A DNA stretch of 64,000 nt from an uncultured Bacilli bacterium (GTDB taxonomy: Bacteria; Bacillota_I; Bacilli_A; RF39; UBA660). Where the stretch lies: the NCBI GenBank assembly GCA_934153945.1, contig CAKPFM010000005.1:1-64000 (forward strand), in the 5' to 3' direction. How positions within the stretch are numbered: position 1 is the stretch's first letter; each line of letters opens with the position of its first letter. The position numbers were made by a program, and so were the translations under genes. Shown in pieces: positions 8,845-16,612 of the stretch. Under the pieces are notes generated by a model. It had not been told where the DNA came from. It saw nothing but the letters and a program-made list of their open reading frames with translations, and did not search any database.

Positions 8845-9639
8845 CTATTTCTTTTTTGATAGTTTTTCTTTTATTTTTATTTCTTGTTCATTTAGTTCTA
8901 TACTTTTCATTAATTTTTGTAAATTATTGACTGCTTTTTTATTACTTTTGTATATTTTTTTATTTAGTAATGGTATTTCTCCATTTAATAAATATTTTTC
9001 TATGTTTTTGATATAAAATGATTCTGGTATTGTATAATCGATATTTCCATTCATCATATGTTTAAAATCATAGTCTGTAAAATAGTTCTTTTTACCTAAT
9101 GAATTATTTAAAATAACTTTGTAATTATTTTTTCCCATATCACCATATATTGATAGCATTGTTCTCATATTTTTAGCTGTCATGAATTCATTTTGAATTA
9201 CATATAAAATGTAATCACTATAGTCATATGCCATTAAATTTATTTCATTTAACATATGGTTTGTATCTATTAAAATCACATCGTATTTCATTTTAGCTTT
9301 TGATATAATTACACTTAAGTATCTACCGTTTATTTTACTTGCTGTTCTTGGATCTTTTGGAGCAGCTAAAACGTCTATATTATTATTAAATTCAGTTATA
9401 TAATCTTCTATATGTTCAAATCTATTATTACTAAAATCATCTGATATTGTAAATAAATCATTTCTTACATTTAAATTTAATAGCATTGCTACACTACCTG
9501 AATATAAATCTAAATCAATTATTAATGTTTTTTTATTTTGTAAACTATATAAAGCTGCTAGATTTAATGTTGTTATAGTTTTACCACTACCACCTTTTAC
9601 GGATGTTACTAAATATACTTTTGCTTGTTTTAAAGCCAT
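8845..9639 (-). CDS. tadZ: TadZ/CpaE-like ParA-family ATPase
   Basis: A 264-residue MinD/ParA-type ATPase with the deviant Walker A motif SVKGGSGKTITTLNL near the N-terminus, the switch segment LIIDLDLYSGSVA and a DVILIDT strand. Known TadZ/CpaE proteins place the Tad machine at a particular spot in the cell. It lacks the N-terminal receiver-like domain found in many TadZ proteins. Position directly upstream of tadA and downstream of the TadE-like genes supports the Tad role over chromosome partitioning. Confidence 0.85.
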   Translation of the reverse strand: MALKQAKVYLVTSVKGGSGKTITTLNLAALYSLQNKKTLIIDLDLYSGSVAMLLNLNVRNDLFTISDDFSNNRFEHIEDYITEFNNNIDVLAAPKDPRTASKINGRYLSVIISKAKMKYDVILIDTNHMLNEINLMAYDYSDYILYVIQNEFMTAKNMRTMLSIYGDMGKNNYKVILNNSLGKKNYFTDYDFKHMMNGNIDYTIPESFYIKNIEKYLLNGEIPLLNKKIYKSNKKAVNNLQKLMKSIELNEQEIKIKEKLSKKK

Positions 9640-9643
9640 ATTA

Positions 9644-10000
9644 TCACTTCCTTATTTTTATTTCATTTTCTTGTTTTATAGCTACATATGTTTTTTCATA
9701 TGTATTTTGTTTTGTATTTAAAAATGTATTTATTGTTACTTTTATTTCTATCTTTATATTATTTTCTGTTTTTGATATTTCTCTTATATACACATTTTTT
9801 ATATTTTTTATTATCAAATTTTTTATTTCAGTTTCATTTAAATTATTTTCAAAACTATTTTCTATAATTTTTTCTATATTATTATCCGTTTCTTTTTTTG
9901 TTATTGATATATATCCAATATTTATTACATATGATAGCATCAATATTATGATAGGTAGCAATAATACAAATAAAACTAGTGCTTGTCCTCTATTTTTCAT
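9644..10000 (-). CDS. TadE/TadF-like minor pseudopilin
   Basis: A 118-residue protein starting MKNRGQALVLFVLLLPIIIL, the TadE-type class III signal in which prepilin peptidase cuts after Gly and leaves a hydrophobic helix. The rest is a short extracellular domain. It overlaps the next upstream TadE-like gene by 11 bp and begins with nearly the same seven residues, so the two are probably old duplicates. TadE/TadF are minor pilins needed for pilus assembly in studied Tad systems. At the consensus Glu position it has Leu (ALVLF rather than ALVEF), which is atypical of TadE. Confidence 0.8.
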   Translation of the reverse strand: MKNRGQALVLFVLLLPIIILMLSYVINIGYISITKKETDNNIEKIIENSFENNLNETEIKNLIIKNIKNVYIREISKTENNIKIEIKVTINTFLNTKQNTYEKTYVAIKQENEIKIRK

Positions 10001-10325
10001 ATATTGTTATACTTTCTTTTATAGAATAGGGACTTTTTAACACCTTATCTAAAAGTGGTGTAGTTATTTTTACATTTTTAGCTACTTCTATAGTAGTGTA
10101 ATTATTGCTTTTTTTAATATCTAACTCTATTTGGTTATTTAAAGCATAATTTAAATATTCATCTTCTTTTTGTTCTTTATATAAATCCGTTATTAAATCT
10201 AAATCATTTTGAAGCTTGTATTTGGTATGAAATATATTACCAAAGTCTATGATTGCTAGTAAAATCATAAGAAATATTGGTATTATTAATACAAATTCTA
10301 CTAATGCCTGTCCCCTATTTTTCAT
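9990..10325 (-). CDS. TadE-like minor pseudopilin
   Basis: A 111-residue protein with the TadE signature MKNRGQALVEFVLIIPIFLM, including the conserved Glu, and one N-terminal TM helix followed by a small exported domain. It is the promoter-proximal gene of the Tad cluster (this gene, second TadE, tadZ, tadA, tadB, tadC, murC). The ribosome binding site is weak (AGGA about 10 nt before ATG). No Flp-type major pilin precedes it, which is the usual first gene of tad loci. Confidence 0.85.
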   Translation of the reverse strand: MKNRGQALVEFVLIIPIFLMILLAIIDFGNIFHTKYKLQNDLDLITDLYKEQKEDEYLNYALNNQIELDIKKSNNYTTIEVAKNVKITTPLLDKVLKSPYSIKESITIYEK

Positions 10326-10414
10326 TTTATCACTATCCTACTATTCAAAATTATATCAAAAATTGTATTAATAAGCAATTATATAGTATAATTATTTTAT
10401 TTTTTTATATGAAA

Positions 10415-10441
10415 AAACTCTACTTATTTTTAGTAGAGTTA
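10415..10441 (-). terminator. Terminator after the thiol/desulfurase operon
   Basis: AACTCTACT and AGTAGAGTT pair around TATTTTT, with an A run on the plus strand giving a T tail in the minus direction. It separates the operon ending at 10469 from the Tad operon starting at 10325. Confidence 0.8.
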
Positions 10442-10468
10442 AATTTAAAAATCAATATTATATTTCAA

Positions 10469-11110
10469 TTAATTATTATTAGTAGTATTTGTTACATCTT
10501 CTATCTTAATTATTTCTAAATAATTATTAGATGAATCTATTAATTTACTATATGTTAAAGTTAATTCTAATTTAGTTGGATATCCCATATCTTTTTCATA
10601 TGAAACATTAGCTAATACATTATAATAATCTATATTATTTTTTGTTGTTTTTTGAATGGTTTCAATATTTACTTCTTTTACAGTTGGTAATTCTTGTTTT
10701 CTATCACCATATATATTATTTTCAACATTTTTATATATAGTATCCTTAGCTTTTTTAATAAAATTTTCTCTTGCTGATGATTCTATAAATTGTGTACCAC
10801 CAACATCGTTTTTATTAATAGCTGATGACAAAGAATAAAAATCTATAATAAATAATTTACTAACTGCTATAGCATATTCTTCTTCGTTTTCTTCTTTTAA
10901 GGATTTTTTTAATTCTTTAAAAGTTTCTTTAAAATATTCTGTATCATTATCGGTTAGTTCATAATTATAATTTTCAATTGTATCTAAAACTACTGTTTTT
11001 TTTACATCATTTGTTAAATTTTTGATTATACCAAATACTAATATTCCTAATATTATCAGTAAAATTATGATTACTATTGTAATTATATTATTTAGTTTTT
11101 TTATTTTCAT
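10469..11110 (-). CDS. Unknown single-pass membrane protein
   Basis: 213 residues. One N-terminal TM helix at about 8-30 (ITIVIIILLIILGILVFGII) precedes an exported, mixed helix/strand domain rich in Lys, Asn and Glu. No family is recognised and there is no lipobox. It overlaps the 73-residue gene upstream by 23 bp, so it is translated from the same message as the DsbD-like/desulfurase operon. It may belong to the envelope; the neighbourhood (thiol chemistry upstream, Tad downstream) does not settle a role. Confidence 0.7.
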   Translation of the reverse strand: MKIKKLNNIITIVIIILLIILGILVFGIIKNLTNDVKKTVVLDTIENYNYELTDNDTEYFKETFKELKKSLKEENEEEYAIAVSKLFIIDFYSLSSAINKNDVGGTQFIESSARENFIKKAKDTIYKNVENNIYGDRKQELPTVKEVNIETIQKTTKNNIDYYNVLANVSYEKDMGYPTKLELTLTYSKLIDSSNNYLEIIKIEDVTNTTNNN

Positions 11111-11309
11111 TTATTTCATCTCTTTCTTTAAATAAACTTGAATAAATTTCTTCTAGATTAATTCTATTTTGTTTTTTATATTCATCCAATAGTTCGTCAT
11201 CAGTTTTAGCTAATACATTATGTACTTCTAATATTTTTTGATTCTTATCAATATTTGGATTTTCCATTATTGAATTTAATTGTATATGTCTTATTACTTC
11301 TGGTGCCAT
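11088..11309 (-). CDS. Small unknown cytoplasmic protein
   Basis: 73 residues, mostly charged and helical (NIDKNQKILEVHNVLAKTDDE), with no TM helix or cysteine. A full AGGAGG site 6 nt before ATG 11309 and tight packing between its neighbours (10 nt after the DsbD-like gene, 23-bp overlap with the next) support it as real. No family recognised. Confidence 0.65.
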   Translation of the reverse strand: MAPEVIRHIQLNSIMENPNIDKNQKILEVHNVLAKTDDELLDEYKKQNRINLEEIYSSLFKERDEINENKKTK

Positions 11310-11319
11310 AATGTACCTC

Positions 11320-12486
11320 CTAAAAATTAAACATAATTATTTCTGGTTTAAATATTAATAATAAACCAACTATTATCATTATAATTCCACCTATTAAGTG
11401 TGAATATTTTGTATATTTATTTGAAATTCCTGTTACTTTTGCTGTTTTAACTGCTATTAAAAATATTACAATATCATCTATTAAGAAGAATATTATATAT
11501 ATTAGAACATATATAAAGTATTCTAAACTATTTAATTCATTAATAGTTAATATTTGTGTAAATAAAAGTGGTAATCCTGCTGAACAAGCAAGTTCAATTA
11601 CATTAACACTTACAGCTAAAGCCATTATTCCAAGCATAGCGATTGCTATATTGTTTTCAGTTACATATTTTTTTATTTTTTCTATTATTTTTATTCTGTC
11701 TTCTTTATTTGTAACACTACATCCAGATTCTTTTTTTCTTTCTTTTAGATAGTTATATAAATTCCAAAAACCTGCTACTACAGCTATTACTGCAATAATG
11801 TTTCTAAGCAATATTATTTGTGTCATTTTAGCAGTAATATTTATCCATGCCATCATAAATAAGAAATATATTACTCCTGATGTTACTAAGAATGTTGTAC
11901 CTAATATTTTCATTTTCTTTTCATTTCCTGTTGAAATTAAGAAACTTATTAAAAATATTAATATCCACATAGCACATGGATTAAATCCATCTATAAATCC
12001 TATTACAACTGCAACTATAGGAAGTGATACATCTTTCGCATGTATTTCTCCTAACACTGGTAATGTAAATTTATCCTGTGAACATGGTTCCTCTTCCTTA
12101 GGTTCAGTATTATCACAAGTTTCATCCATAATATCGTTACATTCATTTTTTAAACAATATTTAATTCTACTTTCTATTTCTGCTTTAGTGTTATCATTAA
12201 ATCCTGTTAAACCTAAATTATCTATTACAGTAAAAGGTACATAAGGATTATTTATACCTAGTTTTGATTTAACACTAGACATTAATTCTGCATTTTCTTC
12301 ATTATGCCATGTTTCATATTTTATTATATTAAAATCGTAATATTCTTTTAATTCTTCTAAATATTGTTGTTCTCTTTCACAATGTGGACATTCTTCTCCA
12401 TAGAACAAATATAAATTAACTTCTTTTGCTTCAACATTTAAATTAAAAGCAAATAGCGTAAATAATATAATTAATATTTTTTTCAT
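11320..12486 (-). CDS. DsbD-like fusion: thioredoxin-fold domain plus CcdA-type transporter
   Basis: 388 residues. A signal peptide (to about residue 20) is followed by a thioredoxin/glutaredoxin-like domain with active site GEECPHCE, then a linker with three cysteines, and a CcdA/DsbD-type six-TM domain from about residue 140. The membrane part keeps the two redox cysteines in GFNPCAMWIL and LACSAGLPLL. In known DsbD/CcdA proteins this pair moves electrons across the membrane from cytoplasmic thioredoxin to exported thiol proteins. The gene order (a CSSC thioredoxin-like protein directly upstream, 4-bp overlap) offers a likely cytoplasmic donor. The exported domain precedes the membrane domain here, with no separate C-terminal thioredoxin. 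Confidence 0.85.
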   Translation of the reverse strand: MKKILIILFTLFAFNLNVEAKEVNLYLFYGEECPHCEREQQYLEELKEYYDFNIIKYETWHNEENAELMSSVKSKLGINNPYVPFTVIDNLGLTGFNDNTKAEIESRIKYCLKNECNDIMDETCDNTEPKEEEPCSQDKFTLPVLGEIHAKDVSLPIVAVVIGFIDGFNPCAMWILIFLISFLISTGNEKKMKILGTTFLVTSGVIYFLFMMAWINITAKMTQIILLRNIIAVIAVVAGFWNLYNYLKERKKESGCSVTNKEDRIKIIEKIKKYVTENNIAIAMLGIMALAVSVNVIELACSAGLPLLFTQILTINELNSLEYFIYVLIYIIFFLIDDIVIFLIAVKTAKVTGISNKYTKYSHLIGGIIMIIVGLLLIFKPEIIMFNF

Positions 12487-12737
12487 AATAATTCCTCTAT
12501 CTTGTTACTAATTTCTAATTCTGTTTTTTCACCTATTAAACGAGCTATTTCAGTATTTTCTTTATATATAATTATTACTGGTAGTATTTCTTTTACTTCA
12601 TAATTTGTAATATCATCCATATCATAATCTAATTCTACATATTCAAAATCAGGATATTTTTCTTTTATTTTATTCCAAATAGGATATGTAATTATACAAC
12701 TACTACACCATATAGCACTTATTCTAACTAATTTCAT
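12483..12737 (-). CDS. Thioredoxin-like protein
   Basis: 84 residues, shorter than classical thioredoxin (about 105), with the active site AIWCSSCII near the N-terminus and the later strand LPVIIIYKENTEIARLIG, which contains the cis-Pro of the fold. The active site CSSC differs from CGPC. It overlaps its neighbours by 4 bp on both sides, so it is translationally coupled to the desulfurase and to the DsbD-like transporter. Probably a cytoplasmic reductant or sulfur-relay partner; the partner assignment is inferred from the operon. Confidence 0.82.
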   Translation of the reverse strand: MKLVRISAIWCSSCIITYPIWNKIKEKYPDFEYVELDYDMDDITNYEVKEILPVIIIYKENTEIARLIGEKTELEISNKIEELL

Positions 12738-13852
12738 TTAAAATCCAATCTTTCTACATTTTTTTTGAAACTTTCGATAAATGTATCTATTTCTTCTTTA
12801 GTTGTTACATATGAAATACTTACTCTTATACTATGTTTTGCTCTTTCTTGATCACCAGTTACTTCTAATACTGCTTTACTTACTGGGTTATTTGAAGAAC
12901 ATGCTGATTGTGTTGATATATATATTTCATCTTCTTCTAAAGCATGTAGCATTGTTTCTGGTTTTATATTTAATACACTTATATTTAATACTTGTGGTAT
13001 CGAGTGTTCATTACTATTTATTGTTACATTTTTGATATCTTTTATATTTTCTTTTAGATAATTGTTTAGTTCTTTTACATATAATTCTTTTTTATCTAAA
13101 TCTTCTAAAGCAAGTCTTAAAGCTTTTGATAATGATACTATTAAAGGTAAAGCAGGTGTTCCACTTCTATATATAGTTGTTGATTTTCCTCCATGAATTA
13201 ATGGTATTAAATCAATATGTTCTTTTTTTATTAAACATCCTATACCCTTTAATCCAAATATTTTATGTGCTGAAAAAGATACTAAATCGACATCTTTAAA
13301 GTCAATGTTTACTTTTCCTATACTTTGAGTAGCATCAACATGGAAGTAGCAATTATAATCTTTTAATATTTTAGCAATTTCTTCTATATTTTGTTTTATT
13401 CCTGTTTCACTATTTACACTAGCTATACTTACTAATATAGTATCTTTTCTTAGTTTATTTTTTAAATCTTCTAAATCTACTAGTCCATTTTTTGTTTTTA
13501 CAAAATCTACTTCATATCCTTGTTTTTGTAAATATCCTATTGGACCATATATTGACGAATGTTCTAGATTGGTTGTAATAATATGTTTTCCAATTCTAGA
13601 ATATCTTTCACAAATTCCTTTGATTGCTAAATTATTTGATTCACTTGAACCACTAGTATATATTATTTCATTTTCTTTTACATTTAAAAGTCTAGCTATT
13701 TGTTTAGTAGCACTTTCTTCTAATTCTTTTGATTTAACACCTAGTTTATGTAAAGAATTAGGATTTCCAATATATTCTAAACAAGTTTTATTAAAACTTT
13801 CTAATACTTCTTTATTTACTGGAGTAGTTGCTGAATAGTCTAAATATGTCAT
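12734..13852 (-). CDS. Cysteine desulfurase (NifS/IscS family)
   Basis: 372 residues. A PLP enzyme that takes sulfur from cysteine as an enzyme persulfide for Fe-S clusters or tRNA thiolation. The N-terminus YLDYSATTPVNKEV is family-typical, the PLP lysine is in SFSAHKIFGLKG, and the catalytic cysteine is in STQSACSSNNP. ATG 13852 is chosen because AAGGTG sits 6 nt upstream; a start at 13879 has none. No scaffold (IscU/SufU) or MnmA gene lies near. The downstream partners are thiol-redox genes, so it may feed a tRNA-thiolation or redox route. Confidence 0.93.
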   Translation of the reverse strand: MTYLDYSATTPVNKEVLESFNKTCLEYIGNPNSLHKLGVKSKELEESATKQIARLLNVKENEIIYTSGSSESNNLAIKGICERYSRIGKHIITTNLEHSSIYGPIGYLQKQGYEVDFVKTKNGLVDLEDLKNKLRKDTILVSIASVNSETGIKQNIEEIAKILKDYNCYFHVDATQSIGKVNIDFKDVDLVSFSAHKIFGLKGIGCLIKKEHIDLIPLIHGGKSTTIYRSGTPALPLIVSLSKALRLALEDLDKKELYVKELNNYLKENIKDIKNVTINSNEHSIPQVLNISVLNIKPETMLHALEEDEIYISTQSACSSNNPVSKAVLEVTGDQERAKHSIRVSISYVTTKEEIDTFIESFKKNVERLDFK

Positions 13853-13972
13853 ATAATCACCTTCTAGTTTATTATACATTATTTTTCTATAAATCTAAAG
13901 AAAATATTAAAAAAAGATTTTATTTTTTTATTAATTATTTTAAAATATATTATATATGTTGGAGGATATTAT

Positions 13973-14743
13973 ATGAATGAAGAAAATTTAATAAATTACT
14001 ATAACAAATTTAATGAAGATAAAAGATTAAATACAAGACATGGTCAAGTTGAATTTATTGTTTCAATGCATTACATAGAAAAGTATTTAAATAAAAGTTC
14101 TAAAATATTAGATATTGGAGCTGGATGTGGTAGATATTCTATTAGTCTTGCTGATAAAGGATATGATGTAACTGCTGTTGAATTAGTTAAACATAATTTA
14201 AAAGTTATCGAAAAAAAGTCTAATAAAGTTAAAACTCATTTAGGTAACGCTATTAATTTATCTATGTTTGAAGATAATACATTTGATATTGTTTTATTAT
14301 TTGGTCCAATGTATCATTTATATAGTGAAGAAGAACAAATTAAAGCTTTAAAAGAAGCTAAAAGAGTTATGAAAGATGATGGTACATTATTTGTAGCATA
14401 TTGTATGAATGATTACGCTATTATAATGCATGGATTCAAAGATAATTTTATTAAAAAAGCTATTGATAAAAAACAAGTAGATGACAATTTTCATGTTATA
14501 TCTAAAAAAACTGATTTATATAATTATGTAAGAATAGATGATATTGATAGTTTGAACAAAAAAGTTAATTTAAAAAGAGATAAAATAGTTGCAGTTGATG
14601 GTGCGGCTAATTATATGCGATCTACTTTAAATAAAATGGATGAAGAAACATTTGATTTATTTATTAAATATAATCTTTCTATTTGTGAAAGAAAAGAAAT
14701 GCTTGGTTCATCAGCACATATAGTTGATATATTAAAAAAATAA
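13973..14743 (+). CDS. Class I SAM-dependent methyltransferase
   Basis: 256 residues. SAM-binding motif I is ILDIGAGCGRYSISLADKG, motif II includes VTAVELV, and the later segment DIVLLFGPMYHL and RVMKDDGTLFVAY match the Methyltransf_11/25 fold. A GGAGGA site precedes the ATG. It stands alone on the plus strand between the desulfurase operon and the pilin genes. The substrate cannot be told from sequence; small molecules are common for this subgroup. Confidence 0.88.
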   Translation: MNEENLINYYNKFNEDKRLNTRHGQVEFIVSMHYIEKYLNKSSKILDIGAGCGRYSISLADKGYDVTAVELVKHNLKVIEKKSNKVKTHLGNAINLSMFEDNTFDIVLLFGPMYHLYSEEEQIKALKEAKRVMKDDGTLFVAYCMNDYAIIMHGFKDNFIKKAIDKKQVDDNFHVISKKTDLYNYVRIDDIDSLNKKVNLKRDKIVAVDGAANYMRSTLNKMDEETFDLFIKYNLSICERKEMLGSSAHIVDILKK

Positions 14744-14748
14744 TATGG

Positions 14749-14770
14749 AAGGCTTTTTAAGCCTTTTTTA
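14749..14770 (+). terminator. Terminator of the methyltransferase gene
   Basis: AAGGCTT and AAGCCTT form a hairpin 6 nt after the stop codon, followed by TTTTTT. Confidence 0.8.
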
Positions 14771-14787
14771 TATACATGAATAGAAAA

Positions 14788-14807
14788 AAACTGACAATTG
14801 TCAGTTT
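14788..14807 (-). terminator. Terminator of pilin copy A
   Basis: AAACTGAC AATT GTCAGTTT is a 20-bp palindromic hairpin 28 nt past the stop, with a T run following on the minus strand. Confidence 0.75.
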
Positions 14808-14834
14808 AAGGTCAATTATTTGTTATCGTTTTTA

Positions 14835-15272
14835 TTAGTCAGCGTATGTAAAATTAACTAAATCTGTTGAAGATACTTTTTTAGCATAAACATTATCAAA
14901 TTTTAATCCTTCAACTTTTGTAACTACTCCACCTTTTCCGAAAGTAATTGTACCTTCTGATGCAGTATCACCTTTTACATCAATTGTAAATGTTTTTGGT
15001 GTTGTTCCTTCTGCTACTACTTGAGTTAATGTTTTTCCTGATACAGTATATTTTTCACCTTCACTAACTACTACTGGTGTAGTATCTGTTAATTGTGAAG
15101 TTACAATTTTCTTTTCAATTGCATCTACATATCCTAGTGCTGCTGATTTTGCTGATCCTTGTTTTGCTGTGTCAATTACACCTAATATCATTGGTGTTGC
15201 TATTAATGCTATTACTGCTAAAATTACGATAACTGCTAATAATTCTATTAATGTAAAACCTTTATTTTTCAT
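14835..15272 (-). CDS. Type IV pilin-like major prepilin (copy A)
   Basis: 145 residues. The leader MKNKG would be removed by prepilin peptidase before FTLIELLAVIVILAVIALI, giving Phe1 and Glu5 of a type IVa/competence-type pilin. A conserved helix (AKQGSAKSAALGYVDAIEKK) leads into a short beta-rich domain ending STDLVNFTYAD, without the disulfide loop of classical PilA. It is identical in protein to the gene at 15523-15960. GGAGGA lies upstream. Its own promoter and terminator make it a single-gene unit, which suits an abundant structural subunit. Confidence 0.92.
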   Translation of the reverse strand: MKNKGFTLIELLAVIVILAVIALIATPMILGVIDTAKQGSAKSAALGYVDAIEKKIVTSQLTDTTPVVVSEGEKYTVSGKTLTQVVAEGTTPKTFTIDVKGDTASEGTITFGKGGVVTKVEGLKFDNVYAKKVSSTDLVNFTYAD

Positions 15273-15302
15273 TTTTCTTTCCTCCTATTTTCTTACAATA
15301 TT

Positions 15303-15331
15303 AATTTATCACATCTATTTTTTTTAGTCAA
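15303..15331 (-). promoter_or_regulatory. Sigma-A-type promoter of pilin copy A
   Basis: TTGACT (15326-15331) and TAAATT (15303-15308) are separated by exactly 17 nt on the minus strand, close to the TTGACA/TATAAT consensus. Confidence 0.7.
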
Positions 15332-15475
15332 TATTCTTATACATTAACTTTACATTTATTTTAACTAATGGGTATTAAAATAAATTAAATTTTATAATAT
15401 TTTGACCCATTTTTATTTTTTACACTATATTTTTTTATATACATAAAATGATACAAAATTTATTAATAATAGAAA

Positions 15476-15495
15476 AAACTGACAAAAGTCAGTTT
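15476..15495 (-). terminator. Terminator of pilin copy B
   Basis: AAACTGAC AAAA GTCAGTTT hairpin past the stop codon, preceded on the plus strand by an A run that gives the T tail. Confidence 0.75.
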
Positions 15496-15522
15496 AAGGT
15501 CAATTATTTGTTATCGTTTTTA

Positions 15523-15960
15523 TTAGTCAGCGTATGTAAAATTAACTAAATCTGTTGAAGATACTTTTTTAGCATAAACATTATCAAATTTTAATCCTTC
15601 AACTTTTGTAACTACTCCACCTTTTCCGAAAGTAATTGTACCTTCTGATGCAGTATCACCTTTTACATCAATTGTAAATGTTTTTGGTGTTGTTCCTTCT
15701 GCTACTACTTGAGTTAATGTTTTTCCTGATACAGTATATTTTTCACCTTCACTAACTACTACTGGTGTAGTATCTGTTAATTGTGAAGTTACAATTTTCT
15801 TTTCAATTGCATCTACATATCCTAGTGCTGCTGATTTTGCTGATCCTTGTTTTGCTGTGTCAATTACACCTAATATCATTGGTGTTGCTATTAATGCTAT
15901 TACTGCTAAAATTACGATAACTGCTAATAATTCTATTAATGTAAAACCTTTATTTTTCAT
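15523..15960 (-). CDS. Type IV pilin-like major prepilin (copy B)
   Basis: 145 residues, with every residue the same as the gene at 14835-15272. It has the prepilin-peptidase signal KG|FTLIE, the hydrophobic N-terminal helix and the C-terminal STDLVNFTYAD. AGGAGG precedes the ATG, and it has a promoter and terminator of its own. Two identical copies would raise the dose of the subunit or act as donor and recipient for recombination. An assembly collapse or duplication could only be excluded with long reads. Confidence 0.92.
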   Translation of the reverse strand: MKNKGFTLIELLAVIVILAVIALIATPMILGVIDTAKQGSAKSAALGYVDAIEKKIVTSQLTDTTPVVVSEGEKYTVSGKTLTQVVAEGTTPKTFTIDVKGDTASEGTITFGKGGVVTKVEGLKFDNVYAKKVSSTDLVNFTYAD

Positions 15961-15990
15961 TTTTTCTTCCTCCTATTTTCTTACAATATT

Positions 15991-16019
15991 AATTTATCAT
16001 ATCTATTTTTTTTAGTCAA
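15991..16019 (-). promoter_or_regulatory. Sigma-A-type promoter of pilin copy B
   Basis: AATTTA (15991-15996; minus-strand TAAATT) and AGTCAA (16014-16019; minus-strand TTGACT) with a 17-nt spacer, the same as copy A. Confidence 0.7.
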
Positions 16020-16050
16020 TATATTTTGAACTACTTTACATTAAATAGTA

Positions 16051-16070
16051 AAACTGACTTTTGTCAGTTT
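16051..16070 (-). terminator. Terminator of pilin 3
   Basis: AAACTGAC TTTT GTCAGTTT hairpin with the same stem as at the two upstream copies, 28 nt past the stop at 16098. The T tail is weak here. Confidence 0.6.
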
Positions 16071-16097
16071 CTAGTACTAATTTTATATATTTTTTTA

Positions 16098-16544
16098 CTA
16101 ATCAGCGTATGTAAAAGCTACAAGATTAGTAGATGATATTTTTTTTGCATAAACGTTGTCAAATTTTAAATCACTGATTGATTTTACTACTCCACCTGCT
16201 CCGAAAGTAATTTCACCTGCCGATGGGGTATCACCTTTTACATCAATGGTAAAAGTTTGTGTTGAACTATCTGAACCTGTTTTTTTAGTTAAAGTGTTTC
16301 CTGATACTGTGTACACATCTCCACCAGAAACAATTATAGCTGGATTTTCTGTTGTAGATGTTAATTGTGATGTCATAATCTTTTTTTCAACAGAATCAAC
16401 ATATCCTAGTGCTGCTGATTTTGCTGATCCTTGTTTTGCCGTGTCGATTACACCTAATATCATTGGTGTTGCTATTAATGCTATTATTGCTAGTATTACT
16501 ATTACTGCTAGTAATTCTATTAACGTAAAACCTTTTCTCTTCAT
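16098..16544 (-). CDS. Type IV pilin-like prepilin, divergent paralog
   Basis: 148 residues, with the signal MKRKG|FTLIELLAVIVILAI and the same middle helix (AKQGSAKSAALGYVDSVEKK) as the two identical pilins, but a diverged, longer variable domain before the shared C-terminus (TNLVAFTYAD). I chose ATG 16544, where GGAGGG lies 5 nt upstream; a longer frame to 16613 would run into the gene upstream. Probably an alternative or minor subunit of the same fibre. Confidence 0.9.
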   Translation of the reverse strand: MKRKGFTLIELLAVIVILAIIALIATPMILGVIDTAKQGSAKSAALGYVDSVEKKIMTSQLTSTTENPAIIVSGGDVYTVSGNTLTKKTGSDSSTQTFTIDVKGDTPSAGEITFGAGGVVKSISDLKFDNVYAKKISSTNLVAFTYAD

Positions 16545-16612
16545 ATCTACCCTCCTATTTTTGACAAAATTAGCACTATTAATAAAGTGATACAAATATG
16601 AAAATATATACA

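Larger units (their letters stand above)
14783..15334 (-). repeat. Duplicated pilin unit, copy A
   Basis: A segment covering terminator, pilin gene, ribosome binding site and promoter is repeated at 15472-16022. The coding part is identical by eye; differences are a few bases in the terminator loop, ribosome-site spacer and promoter spacer. Confidence 0.9.
15472..16022 (-). repeat. Duplicated pilin unit, copy B
   Basis: Second copy of the unit at 14783-15334, in tandem and 688 bp away, with the same order of terminator, gene and promoter. The gene is identical in sequence by eye, which indicates recent duplication or ongoing gene conversion. Confidence 0.9.

Noticed and set aside
14788..16070. 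CTGAC...GTCAG dyads as regulatory operators
   Set aside because: They lie just past stop codons and, in two of three cases, before T runs, so terminators explain them.
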